The notes below the pieces were generated by a model. That model did not search any database, was not told where the DNA came from, and saw nothing but the letters and a program-made list of their open reading frames with translations. A stretch of 39,505 nt of DNA from a virus. Shown here piece by piece: positions 27,201 through 34,911 of this stretch. Each line of letters begins with the position of its first letter. Position 1 is the stretch's first letter. The DNA lies in IMG/VR virus record IMGVR_UViG_3300013094_000123, positions 1 to 39,505 of that record; one strand, 5' to 3'. A program made the position numbers and the translations under genes.

Positions 27201-27638
27201 TTATTGTACTACCAAGCCAACGCTTTGATCAAAATTCAATACTAGGTTAGCAGATTCATTTGTGGTTTTTAACAACAAAGTGATTTCTAAAATATAACCA
27301 TCATCGTATTCATTGAGGTTAATCTGTGTAGGAGTAACTCTAGGATCGTAATTACAAATAGTTTCAATATCCTGTGTTAGTAAATCTCTAACTTGTTCAG
27401 TTAACGGCTCCATTAATAGATCCCATATAATACTACCAAACTCAGGATTCATTAATTTTTCGCCTTTGCGAGTATTAAAGTGGTTGACTATATCTTGTTT
27501 AATAATATCAAAATCATAAAGTTTGGCTCCATGGCTGCTAGTGCTCACAGTGCTAAACCCTTTATAGAATTGGCTCTGCTGTTGTGTTTGTTGAACAACA
27601 GATTGAGCATTGCTGATTTCAATATTTTTATATGGCAT
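27201..27638 (-). CDS. 25: baseplate wedge protein gp25
   Basis: The protein (145 aa; T4 gp25 is 132 aa) has the gp25/sheath-initiator fold seen in T4-like phages and type VI secretion (TssE). In T4 it nucleates sheath assembly at the baseplate and contacts gp6 and gp53. Visible landmarks are the AKLYDFDIIKQDIVNHFNTRKGEKLMNPEFGS segment (38-69), IIWDLLMEPLTEQ with the EPR motif as E77-P78-L79, and a C-terminal beta hairpin region (GYILEITLLLKTT). The arginine of the EPR motif is replaced by Leu. The start lacks a ribosome binding site, and a perfect TATAAATA lies 5 nt upstream. Gene order gp5-gp25-gp6 supports the call. Confidence 0.92.
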   Translation of the reverse strand: MPYKNIEISNAQSVVQQTQQQSQFYKGFSTVSTSSHGAKLYDFDIIKQDIVNHFNTRKGEKLMNPEFGSIIWDLLMEPLTEQVRDLLTQDIETICNYDPRVTPTQINLNEYDDGYILEITLLLKTTNESANLVLNFDQSVGLVVQ

Positions 27639-27643
27639 ATCGA

Positions 27644-27651
27644 TATTTATA
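27644..27651 (-). promoter_or_regulatory. late promoter (perfect TATAAATA) before gp25
   Basis: The minus strand reads AGTATAAATATCGAT and then the gp25 ATG (27638). This is an exact match to the T4 late promoter core, which is recognised by RNA polymerase carrying gp55; a gp55 gene is present at 33933. The core ends only 5 nt before the start codon and overlaps the end of gp5. Confidence 0.55.
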
Positions 27652-27654
27652 CTG

Positions 27655-29967
27655 TTAATTTACACCAGTTTTTATAGGATTACCTGCCCCATCTGTAACA
27701 ATTGTTTCTGTTCCTGATTGTACAATTTGTCCACTTAGTTGTCCATAAAAACATTGATAGTAACCTGATTTAATTTGATATATGTCTGGAGTATTATTTC
27801 CAACTGCGGTTACTGCGGCTTCAAAGTATCCAGGATCTGTTTGTGCAAGTTTTACTCTATCTACAAAATATTCCACAGCTATCAATGCGCCAATTGTGTT
27901 ATCATTGGCCAAGTCAGGATTATCAATTAACAAGGTTGATGATGCTAGATAACCAAGATCATATAATAACTTGCTATATCTAGAATAGTTTGATCGGCCT
28001 GTGAGTTGTATATAGCCTCGTCCAATATATTTGGCTCCATCACCAGGTAATATATTTCCTAGAGATTGTCCTTTGGCAGTACCTGATCCATACAAAAATT
28101 CTGGCAAACTATTGTTAGGATTACCAACATATTTTTGTGCCAAAGCAACATCGCCTTTGAACACACTTGGGAATACCTGTAATAATCTAGCGGCACTGGT
28201 ATAATTAAAACTTTCAGTTTGGGGTATCCATTTACTTTCGCCGCCAACAATAGCCAATATTGCGGCTTCTGCGTAAGGTGCTGTAACACCTAACTGTTTA
28301 CAAGCATCTTTAATTGACTTAATTCCAGCCTGACTTGTTGTTGCGCTAATATCTCGAGCATATTCTATAGAACATGTTCCAGGAACCACAGGTGGATAAT
28401 TTGCCGATGCTACTTTTCCAAGATTAGGATTATCAGCAATGCCACTACTGGCTCTACTCTGTAGTGTAGCATCTGTGGATGCTGCCGAATATAATTTAGG
28501 ATCTATACTTTCATGTTGTACATACGGCTCATGAGTCGGAACACGTTGCATGATACTGGTCAGCGGAGTAGTTGAATATCTATTACCTTTCCACGACGCC
28601 GCTGGATCTGTATTGGGCAAACTGTATGTAGGTAGCTTAGGCGGAGTTGTTGCCGGAGATGCTGATCCAGGATTAGCGGCTGCTGGTCCATTCATATCAA
28701 TTTTTGCGGCAGTTTCTCTATAATATCCAGTAGCACCAACATTAAAGTTTCCTCCAGACCCTTGTAACATATCATTTACTGAACCTAGATTCATATTATT
28801 ACCTGCGGTAAAATATGCGTCTTTTCCGGTACTCATATGTAGATCAACTCCCACTGATGTTCTTGAGGTTTGTCCCACTGTTTCGTCTTTGTCATTTTTA
28901 ATAACAATCTTAGCATGATCATCAACTGTTAGATAATAAAATCCGCTAACATTGGTTTCCATATTGCCTAATGCCCTAGCATGTATATGACGACCTGCTT
29001 CAAGATTGATATCTCGTTCTGCTCTAAAATTAAAGTCTGCCTTAGTGTGTACGCTGACGCTGTCTTCGGCATAGATATCAATTTTACCAGCACTGGTCAT
29101 TTCAATCCAGCTTGATCCACTGCTGTTGCCAATATAGATTAGATCTTTGGTATTGTGCATTAATATTTGATGCCCGGTACGAGTTCTTATTCTTACCAAT
29201 TCATTCTCACCAGCAATATCACCATCATCCATGACAAAGGTAGTGCCACCTAATCTACTAACCGGAACTTGACGATTTCCTATATATCCTATTTTTCCTT
29301 TTTTAGCTCCGTCCCTAGTATCAACTGGACCAGGTGTACTAATTCCAAACACAGCACTTGGAGCTTCTCTACGAGCACTACTGGATGTAACGCCGCGCAC
29401 AGTATCTGCCAATAATCCTTGTTTCAACAACACATCAGCAAATGGATGTACAGCTTTTTTAAACGATGATACATTGGGTGTATTCAACAATTCTGTGTCT
29501 TTGAGGAATTCTGCCACGGGCAAAACGTCTACATCATACTTGGCTCGCTGATCAGCTGTAGAATCAACGTTGGCGCTGGCCGCTATGCCGGGCATCATGT
29601 GATTTTGAAAAGTCGAAGGCACACATCCTATGTAATATCCTTGATTAGGATCGCCGTCAATAAAAATAACCATAACCTCAGTACCAACATCTGGCGGTAC
29701 CATCCACATGCCATAACTTTTTTGTACATCATTGAAGTTTTCGTTGGCAGTGCCTGTGTGTCTAATACTGGTAATACCAGCAAATGGACTGAGATATTTC
29801 ACAATATAGGTATTACTCTGTAAAACAACTGAATTTGGAATCCCTTTTCTAATGGCAACTTCAATGCTTCCCATGTAGGTTGGATCCAAGTGGTTGGTCA
29901 CCTCGGCCAAAAATGGCCCAGATGACGGTAATTTTCCAGCTCTTCTTTGTTCAAATGTTGATGACAT
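27655..29967 (-). CDS. 5: baseplate central spike gp5 with C-terminal GH19 lysozyme domain
   Basis: This 770-aa protein is the cell-puncturing spike at the tail tip. Residues 1-140 match the gp5 OB-fold domain (FLAEVTNHLDPTYMGSIEVAI, GMWMVPPDVGTEVMVIFIDGDPNQGYYIG). Residues about 260-420 form the beta-helix part (GHQILMHNTKDLIYIGN, then repeated strands). In T4 gp5 a GH24-type lysozyme sits between these two parts; here none is seen there. Instead residues about 540-750 are a GH19 chitinase/lysozyme-like domain with candidate catalytic glutamates E577 (GGESKW) and E585 (TESFNYTSAARLLQVFP) and the signature KYIGRGYIQLTGRSNY. It should cut peptidoglycan during entry. It lies between the hub and gp25, as expected. 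Confidence 0.9.
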   Translation of the reverse strand: MSSTFEQRRAGKLPSSGPFLAEVTNHLDPTYMGSIEVAIRKGIPNSVVLQSNTYIVKYLSPFAGITSIRHTGTANENFNDVQKSYGMWMVPPDVGTEVMVIFIDGDPNQGYYIGCVPSTFQNHMMPGIAASANVDSTADQRAKYDVDVLPVAEFLKDTELLNTPNVSSFKKAVHPFADVLLKQGLLADTVRGVTSSSARREAPSAVFGISTPGPVDTRDGAKKGKIGYIGNRQVPVSRLGGTTFVMDDGDIAGENELVRIRTRTGHQILMHNTKDLIYIGNSSGSSWIEMTSAGKIDIYAEDSVSVHTKADFNFRAERDINLEAGRHIHARALGNMETNVSGFYYLTVDDHAKIVIKNDKDETVGQTSRTSVGVDLHMSTGKDAYFTAGNNMNLGSVNDMLQGSGGNFNVGATGYYRETAAKIDMNGPAAANPGSASPATTPPKLPTYSLPNTDPAASWKGNRYSTTPLTSIMQRVPTHEPYVQHESIDPKLYSAASTDATLQSRASSGIADNPNLGKVASANYPPVVPGTCSIEYARDISATTSQAGIKSIKDACKQLGVTAPYAEAAILAIVGGESKWIPQTESFNYTSAARLLQVFPSVFKGDVALAQKYVGNPNNSLPEFLYGSGTAKGQSLGNILPGDGAKYIGRGYIQLTGRSNYSRYSKLLYDLGYLASSTLLIDNPDLANDNTIGALIAVEYFVDRVKLAQTDPGYFEAAVTAVGNNTPDIYQIKSGYYQCFYGQLSGQIVQSGTETIVTDGAGNPIKTGVN

Positions 29968-29970
29968 AGG

Positions 29971-32349
29971 TTATTTTGTATTGATATTAACACTGGGTTT
30001 TGGCGTTGGCAATTTTGAAGTATCTGCCAATGTGGTATCTTCTAATTTTTTAGTGGTGACCAATTTGTCACCAATATTGCTTGCCGGAGCATTGTTGTTG
30101 ATCTGTCCTGGCAATCTAATAATATCTAATTTTTGTTTGAACATGCCATCATGAAATGTATTAATGACTCTGTTGACTCGGTACACACCACTAAATTCTA
30201 CTCGACTTGAATCAAATTTCATTATACCATCCGACCCTATATCAATTGGATTGTTGAAAATAATTTGGATTAAAACTTCTCCAAAATTATGATCTGCATC
30301 GCCGTCCACAGTGGCTCTAGGTGAAGCAGAGTCAGGAGCAGGAACATAGTTTCCAATGCCACCAGTCACAAGATAAAATGGATCTCCTATGATATCTATG
30401 TCGCCGGTTATCATGCTGGTTTTAGAATTTACCAAGGCTTGATGTAAGTTCCTGGCCATAATGGCATAAGGATCATAATTAGGCAACTGTCCTGTTCCAC
30501 CATAGGGCACTATTGGCTGTGCCACTGGTTTGACTCCTGCCCTGCCCAGACTATCCGGTGAATTACCTTCGTTGCTGGCAGTTTGAACATCATTAGTGTT
30601 ACCAGGAGCCGCTGTATCTGTAGACGGAACCACATCACTGTTGCCCAACATGTTGGGTATTGCTTCAAAATATAATGTATTGAAATTCAATTTGAATGTC
30701 AGTACATCTATATTTTCGCCTGTATAAAAATAATTGTAAGTTCTTTGTGTGTAAGTTACCAACTGCTTTGGGTCAACTTTCAGCGAACCGTAGTTGGGGA
30801 TTCTGCTGTAGTGTATCTTGTACGGAGTGACCACATAGGTAAATTCTTGATAAGGTTTGTTGGCAGTGTGATCGAATTCTGCCTTGTTACGAACCTCCAT
30901 CCTTACCATAAAATAATCCATGAATCCATCTTTGATTGATGTTTCAGCATTTTTTAATTTTTCTCTGATGTATTCGCTGTCCCGTATAACTGAAGAAATT
31001 ATGTCGTGTATCAATGCGCCTTCAGAAAATTGTACCTGAGGTTCTTTGGGGTCAACATGTTGCCAATCATAGGTGGTTGTTTGTTTGCTGTCGTCAGGTG
31101 ATTTGTAATTTTCAGCGTTGGTGTTTGGATCTCCAGGGTCTCTAAATTTATACACACTGTTGTTTTTCAACAGCTCAGCGACCTTGCTAGATCCGATTGA
31201 ATTACCAGAAGTACCTACCCATCCTTGATCAACAACATAACTAGGGAAAACAATTTTATATGTGTCAAAACTCTTGGCTGTTTTTTTACTTTGAGTATCT
31301 TCTTTCTCTACCTGTTCGTTGAGTTTGGTCATTAAATTTTGTAAAATATCTTCAACAGAACTGCCAGTCATTCCCATGGGTATTCTTAATTTATTTGGAT
31401 GACCAAAACCTCGTTGTTCGTAGGGTATTGCTGTACATCTATATAGTGTGCCTCGTTCAGTGACTTCAACTTCTAATCCAGTAAAAGCAAAAGGAAAGTA
31501 TCTTGTAGATTTGGGTATACTAGTAGTAACTGACGGCAATTCATCGTTGTCATTGTAGCCAGTAAATTCAATCTTTAACAAAAATACCGCATAGTTGTAG
31601 GATGGATATCCTGATGCCACTGATGCCACATGTAATGCTTCAATAAAACCATTGATACTATAGGGTTCTATGATGTCAAACCTAATGCTGGTGGGCAAAC
31701 TGAACCCAGCTTCTAGACCCGGAGCAATGATGTTTTCTATTTCAACATTTTCTATAAAGAAATCAAATCTTCCTGGGCTTTGTGTGTTGAAGTCTTTGAT
31801 TAATTTTTGACCTTGCTGTTGATCTAATCCAGGTTTGGTTCCAGTGTATATACTGTAATCTTTTGTTGGAAGACTGGTTGACCCAGCCGAAGAGTTGATT
31901 GCGTTGGTGCCTTTGCCGCCTGATTTGGCAATAATATAGTAATTTGAACTGTTTCGATATCTAGATGGATCTTCTAGATCTAGATTGGTCAATGTTGCCA
32001 GCGTAAAATTATATGTGTAAGATCTATAGGTGTTCAACACATTCTTCGCACCAGATGATTTTACCAAAGGATTTAGTTCTTGAATGGTTGGATTGTTATT
32101 GTTGCTGGTTGAATTTTTACCTGTTAGTATGCCAGTGTTGTTTGGTAGATTTTTTAATTCATCAGTGATTATGAGAGGGGGTTGAACAGGTGTCAGATTG
32201 GTAGGATTTTGTCCAGCCACTGGAGAAGTTTTTGATGCTGTTTGTCCAGATAAATTTTGTTGCTGATCTTTCAGTGCCGCAGTTGTTCTCTGCGACGGAG
32301 AATTCATAAAATTAAAAAATCCAGGAGTACTTTGTCGGTTGGCTGGCAT
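29971..32349 (-). CDS. baseplate hub protein, gp27-like
   Basis: The protein (792 aa) lies between gp53 and gp5. Residues 1-110 are low-complexity, Gln/Asn/Thr/Pro-rich and probably disordered. The middle has beta-rich hub-like segments (ENVEIENIIAPG, SIRFDIIEPYSINGFIEALH, YAVFLLKIEFTGYND). The C-terminal end FSGVYRVNRVINTFHDGMFKQKLDIIRLPGQ is typical of gp27/gpD hub proteins that form the trimeric platform for gp5. T4 gp27 is 391 aa, so this would be an enlarged version. A final 40-residue tail is again disordered. The spacing of 3 nt to gp5 and 1 nt from gp53 argues for co-translation. The hub role is inferred from the C-terminus, neighbours and position. Confidence 0.65.
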   Translation of the reverse strand: MPANRQSTPGFFNFMNSPSQRTTAALKDQQQNLSGQTASKTSPVAGQNPTNLTPVQPPLIITDELKNLPNNTGILTGKNSTSNNNNPTIQELNPLVKSSGAKNVLNTYRSYTYNFTLATLTNLDLEDPSRYRNSSNYYIIAKSGGKGTNAINSSAGSTSLPTKDYSIYTGTKPGLDQQQGQKLIKDFNTQSPGRFDFFIENVEIENIIAPGLEAGFSLPTSIRFDIIEPYSINGFIEALHVASVASGYPSYNYAVFLLKIEFTGYNDNDELPSVTTSIPKSTRYFPFAFTGLEVEVTERGTLYRCTAIPYEQRGFGHPNKLRIPMGMTGSSVEDILQNLMTKLNEQVEKEDTQSKKTAKSFDTYKIVFPSYVVDQGWVGTSGNSIGSSKVAELLKNNSVYKFRDPGDPNTNAENYKSPDDSKQTTTYDWQHVDPKEPQVQFSEGALIHDIISSVIRDSEYIREKLKNAETSIKDGFMDYFMVRMEVRNKAEFDHTANKPYQEFTYVVTPYKIHYSRIPNYGSLKVDPKQLVTYTQRTYNYFYTGENIDVLTFKLNFNTLYFEAIPNMLGNSDVVPSTDTAAPGNTNDVQTASNEGNSPDSLGRAGVKPVAQPIVPYGGTGQLPNYDPYAIMARNLHQALVNSKTSMITGDIDIIGDPFYLVTGGIGNYVPAPDSASPRATVDGDADHNFGEVLIQIIFNNPIDIGSDGIMKFDSSRVEFSGVYRVNRVINTFHDGMFKQKLDIIRLPGQINNNAPASNIGDKLVTTKKLEDTTLADTSKLPTPKPSVNINTK

Positions 32350-32350
32350 A

Positions 32351-32653
32351 TCAACTTCCTAATGCCGTTTTTAATGTGTTTTGTTTGGGAAGGTATATTT
32401 TGATTCCTGCCACTAGATCATAGACAGGATCTTTGATTATTCCTGGGTTTCTAACAGCAAACACCCACCATAAATTTTGATCACCGTATAGATCATAGGC
32501 CAATAGGTCAGGTCTATTTTCGTAATTTTTTGTTACTTCATAAAATATATCATCAGTGTATGATGGAAAGGCTCTAAAATTGATCACATCAAGATAACCA
32601 TTGGCCTGGCTGGTGGTATAATACGGACTGGTTGAACTGTACACTGCTGACAT
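32351..32653 (-). CDS. 53: baseplate wedge protein gp53
   Basis: The protein (100 aa) is a short form of gp53, which in T4 (196 aa) joins neighbouring wedges around the hub. The diagnostic part is YEVTKNYENRPDLLAYDLYGDQNLWWVFAVRNPGIIKDPVYDLVAGIKIYLP, a LysM-like fold in which a protein name such as gp53 is widely used in T4-like phages. The start has a strong ribosome binding site (AGGAGG on the minus strand near 32664-32669) and overlaps the upstream stop. A longer overlapping frame (32589-32966) is a shadow. Confidence is high given family signature and position. Confidence 0.88.
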   Translation of the reverse strand: MSAVYSSTSPYYTTSQANGYLDVINFRAFPSYTDDIFYEVTKNYENRPDLLAYDLYGDQNLWWVFAVRNPGIIKDPVYDLVAGIKIYLPKQNTLKTALGS

Positions 32654-33816
32654 TATAAATATCCTCCTGCTCTTGCTTTTCCATTGGCCAACCAGCCAGT
32701 GACTGAGAATTTTTGCATTTCGGCACGGCTGTACACAGGAATACAGGTAAGCGCCAGGGTTGATACAACCGGCACAGATGTTTGAGAATAAACAGCACCA
32801 GAACCAAATCCAGGTTTACCCACAGTAAAGTAGTCAACACTGTCAGGCAACTCCATCCTAAAACTGCTGATGGCAATAGGAGTATTATCAAACATGTAAT
32901 CACCGTAGGCTTGTAATCTACAAACAGGCGGAGGAGCACCGCTATCTGGGTCACCAGTAGGACCACCAGATCTCATTTTAGTTAATGATCTTAATAAATG
33001 TATAGTTGCTAGATAAACATTGGCATCGGCTTCATTTTGAACTGTAAATTTTCCAGTAATGTTTATAGGACCAACTTTGCTATTTTTATAAAAATATTGA
33101 GTGTAATTACTATGGGTAGGATTTGCGGCTGCATAATCAGCAGAATAGTCCTGCGCAATAGTAGGAGTGTAGGGAAATATTATACCGCCTTGATTTTCCA
33201 AGACAAAAATCAAAGACTGTAAATTATCAGATACTTGTATTCCCCAGGTCAATGATGTAAGATATGATGTAGGAACTTTGATTTTAACCCTGGTGTCTTT
33301 TTGTGTTAATACAGTTCCGTTTGTACTGATATTAACAGCCGCAGATTGAGAAACAACTGGGTTAGCACCACTAGGAACGCCGGCGACTCCTCTAAGTTTA
33401 TTCAATGCTGATTGTCCAGCATTGGCTAATGCGCTAAACTGATCTTTAGCAAGATAGGCCGCAATAGCAACTGATCCAACTTGATTTATTGTGTTATTAA
33501 TACCAGTGTCTCCGACAATTTTAGCATCTTTATATTGTGCTATCGTGGCCTGATCGGAAGCACTGGGATTTGTAGTATTTTGATTTGCCTGAGCAGTTAC
33601 TAATTGAGCTTGTGCTTGATTTAAATTAACATTGTTTTGAGTTAACTGATTTAATGTTTGGTCTAAAGAAGCCTGCGCCGATGATACATTAGAACTGATT
33701 CCAGATTGTTGAGCAGAAACCAAAGCTGCTTTTGCAGATTGATAAGACGCATTAAGTGCGATTGACGTATTTGTTAATGCTGTTACTTGTGCTTGTAGCT
33801 CTGCGACGGTGGCCAT
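32653..33816 (-). CDS. tail-tube initiator/cap protein, gp48/gp54-like
   Basis: This 387-aa protein heads the leftward virion block. Residues 1-100 are Ala/Gln/Leu/Asn-rich heptad-like sequence, a probable coiled coil. The domain from about 185 to 387 resembles tube-cap proteins: LTWGIQVSDNLQSLIFVLENQGGIIFPYTPTI, a YTQYFYKNSKVGPINITGKFT region, an ATIHLLRSLTKMRSG helix, PPPVCRLQAYG and FRMELPDSVDYF. In T4, gp48 (364 aa) and gp54 (320 aa) sit between hub and tail tube and start tube polymerisation. I cannot tell which of the two it equals. It has a good ribosome binding site (AAAGGAAG) and a late-type promoter 18 nt upstream. Confidence 0.72.
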   Translation of the reverse strand: MATVAELQAQVTALTNTSIALNASYQSAKAALVSAQQSGISSNVSSAQASLDQTLNQLTQNNVNLNQAQAQLVTAQANQNTTNPSASDQATIAQYKDAKIVGDTGINNTINQVGSVAIAAYLAKDQFSALANAGQSALNKLRGVAGVPSGANPVVSQSAAVNISTNGTVLTQKDTRVKIKVPTSYLTSLTWGIQVSDNLQSLIFVLENQGGIIFPYTPTIAQDYSADYAAANPTHSNYTQYFYKNSKVGPINITGKFTVQNEADANVYLATIHLLRSLTKMRSGGPTGDPDSGAPPPVCRLQAYGDYMFDNTPIAISSFRMELPDSVDYFTVGKPGFGSGAVYSQTSVPVVSTLALTCIPVYSRAEMQKFSVTGWLANGKARAGGYL

Positions 33817-33833
33817 ATAACTTCCTTTATATG

Positions 33834-33841
33834 ATATTTAG
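33834..33841 (-). promoter_or_regulatory. candidate late promoter (CTAAATAT) of the baseplate block
   Basis: The minus strand reads TTTATCGCTAAATATC, with the octamer 18 nt upstream of the first baseplate start. The 15-nt string TTTATCGCTAAATAT is shared exactly with the plus-strand element at 3059-3073. It fits a late promoter recognised by the divergently encoded gp55. Confidence 0.65.
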
Positions 33842-33875
33842 CGATAAATAATCTGCTAATATATTTACAAACCGG

Positions 33876-33903
33876 TTGACCTTACCCATTTCTGTGCTAT
33901 AAT
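33876..33903 (+). promoter_or_regulatory. 55: sigma70-type promoter upstream of gp55
   Basis: TTGACC (33876-33881) and TATAAT (33898-33903) are separated by 16 nt. The ribosome binding site is AAGGAAA at 33915-33921, before the ATG at 33933. Host polymerase would thus make gp55 before the late genes. Confidence 0.75.
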
Positions 33904-33932
33904 AACTAGCGCATAAGGAAAATAATAACAAG

Positions 33933-34841
33933 ATGACGACACCAATCGCACTTCCAAGAAAAGTAAAATATCTCAACAACCGAGACCTCTTATTAGAAAT
34001 ACATCGTAGTAAATGTAGTTATTCTAGTTTTACAAAACCAGAATATAGTCAATACGATATTATACTCACAGATGTAAGTAAAATTAACATACGTACAGTA
34101 GCAGACGCCAAGCGTGCTCGTGCCAAACGTATTGGTCTACAGGCATTTGCCAAAGCAAGAGCAAATGGAGATAAAAAAGTCAAACTACTAGAGCTAACTC
34201 CCGACTACAAATCTATTCCCAAAACAGATGTGGTTATAAGAATTATGACTTTTGATCATATTCCCCTGTCTCCGGGACGTAAAAAGACAACCAAAACTCG
34301 TGCTGACAGTCACGATAAAGTTAACTTTCCTCCTTATCAACATTGGAAATACAATGACCAGGACGAGTTGATCTGTGTAGGTAAAAGTCATTGGAAAGGT
34401 GCCATTGATACTGGGATATTTTGTAAAGATCACGGACGTATCACAGAAAATCTAGGTAAAATGTTTATCAAATTGTCAGAGCGTTACGCACAGCGTAGCA
34501 ACTGGCGAGGATACACTTATGTTGACGAAATGAAAGGCCAGGCCATTCTACAGCTAAGTCAAATTGGTCTACAGTTTGATGAATCAAAGTCAGAAAATCC
34601 ATTTGCCTATTATACTGCCGCTGTTACAAATTCGTTTACTCGCATTCTTAACATTGAAAAGAAAAGTCAAAATATTCGAGATGACCTGCTAGAAGAAAAC
34701 GGTCTTACTCCCAGTATGACTCGACAGAACAGTCAAATCTATGCTTCTGAAATAGCACGCCAGGCTGAGATTTATAAAAATCTACGTATGCCAAAAAGCG
34801 AAGAAGTCGATGTCGACGAAGATGGAGAAGTTGAAGCATAA
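33933..34841 (+). CDS. 55: RNA polymerase sigma factor for late transcription, gp55
   Basis: The protein (302 aa) resembles gp55, the sigma factor that binds host RNA polymerase core and recognises the late promoter -10 core. The sigma-region-2-like part is in the second half: a helix with KMFIKLSERYAQRSNWRGYTYVDEMKGQAILQL (from about residue 172), then NPFAYYTAAVTNSFTRILNIEKKSQNIRDDLLEENGLTPS (about 221-260). T4 gp55 has 185 aa. This one has an N-terminal extension of roughly 120 residues, including a YLNNRDLLLEIHRSK start and a basic Lys/Arg-rich middle, and a short acidic C-terminal tail of the type that binds the sliding clamp in T4. It is transcribed divergently from the baseplate genes. 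Confidence 0.88.
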   Translation: MTTPIALPRKVKYLNNRDLLLEIHRSKCSYSSFTKPEYSQYDIILTDVSKINIRTVADAKRARAKRIGLQAFAKARANGDKKVKLLELTPDYKSIPKTDVVIRIMTFDHIPLSPGRKKTTKTRADSHDKVNFPPYQHWKYNDQDELICVGKSHWKGAIDTGIFCKDHGRITENLGKMFIKLSERYAQRSNWRGYTYVDEMKGQAILQLSQIGLQFDESKSENPFAYYTAAVTNSFTRILNIEKKSQNIRDDLLEENGLTPSMTRQNSQIYASEIARQAEIYKNLRMPKSEEVDVDEDGEVEA

Positions 34842-34846
34842 TAGGC

Positions 34847-34875
34847 TTGACTTCTGCGCTTAAGAACTGTAAACT
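34847..34875 (+). promoter_or_regulatory. 47: probable sigma70-type promoter upstream of gp47
   Basis: TTGACT (34847-34852), 17-nt spacer, TAAACT (34870-34875): 5/6 and 4/6 matches. It starts 6 nt after the gp55 stop and would allow gp47/gp46 expression independent of gp55. The predicted start site (about 34882) falls inside the hairpin described separately. Confidence 0.5.
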
Positions 34876-34900
34876 TGTATAGCCCTATGAGGCTATACAA
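34875..34900 (+). promoter_or_regulatory. 10-bp hairpin in the gp47 leader
   Basis: TTGTATAGCC (34875-34884) and GGCTATACAA (34891-34900) are a perfect 10-bp inverted repeat around a CTATGA loop, ending 11 nt before the gp47 ATG. No T run follows, so it is not a standard terminator. Only messages reading in from gp55 can form the full stem. It could be a processing or translational control site. Confidence 0.55.
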
Positions 34901-34911
34901 CAAAGATATCA

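Noticed and set aside
32656-32670. Plus-strand TATAAATA-like match near the gp53 start
   Set aside because: It points against the direction of all genes for over 1 kb and coincides with the minus-strand ribosome binding site region of gp53.
32589-32966. 125-codon minus-strand ORF overlapping gp53 and the gp48/54-like gene
   Set aside because: It lies in another frame of two well-supported genes, its translation is low-complexity Leu/Val-rich, and it has no family signature.
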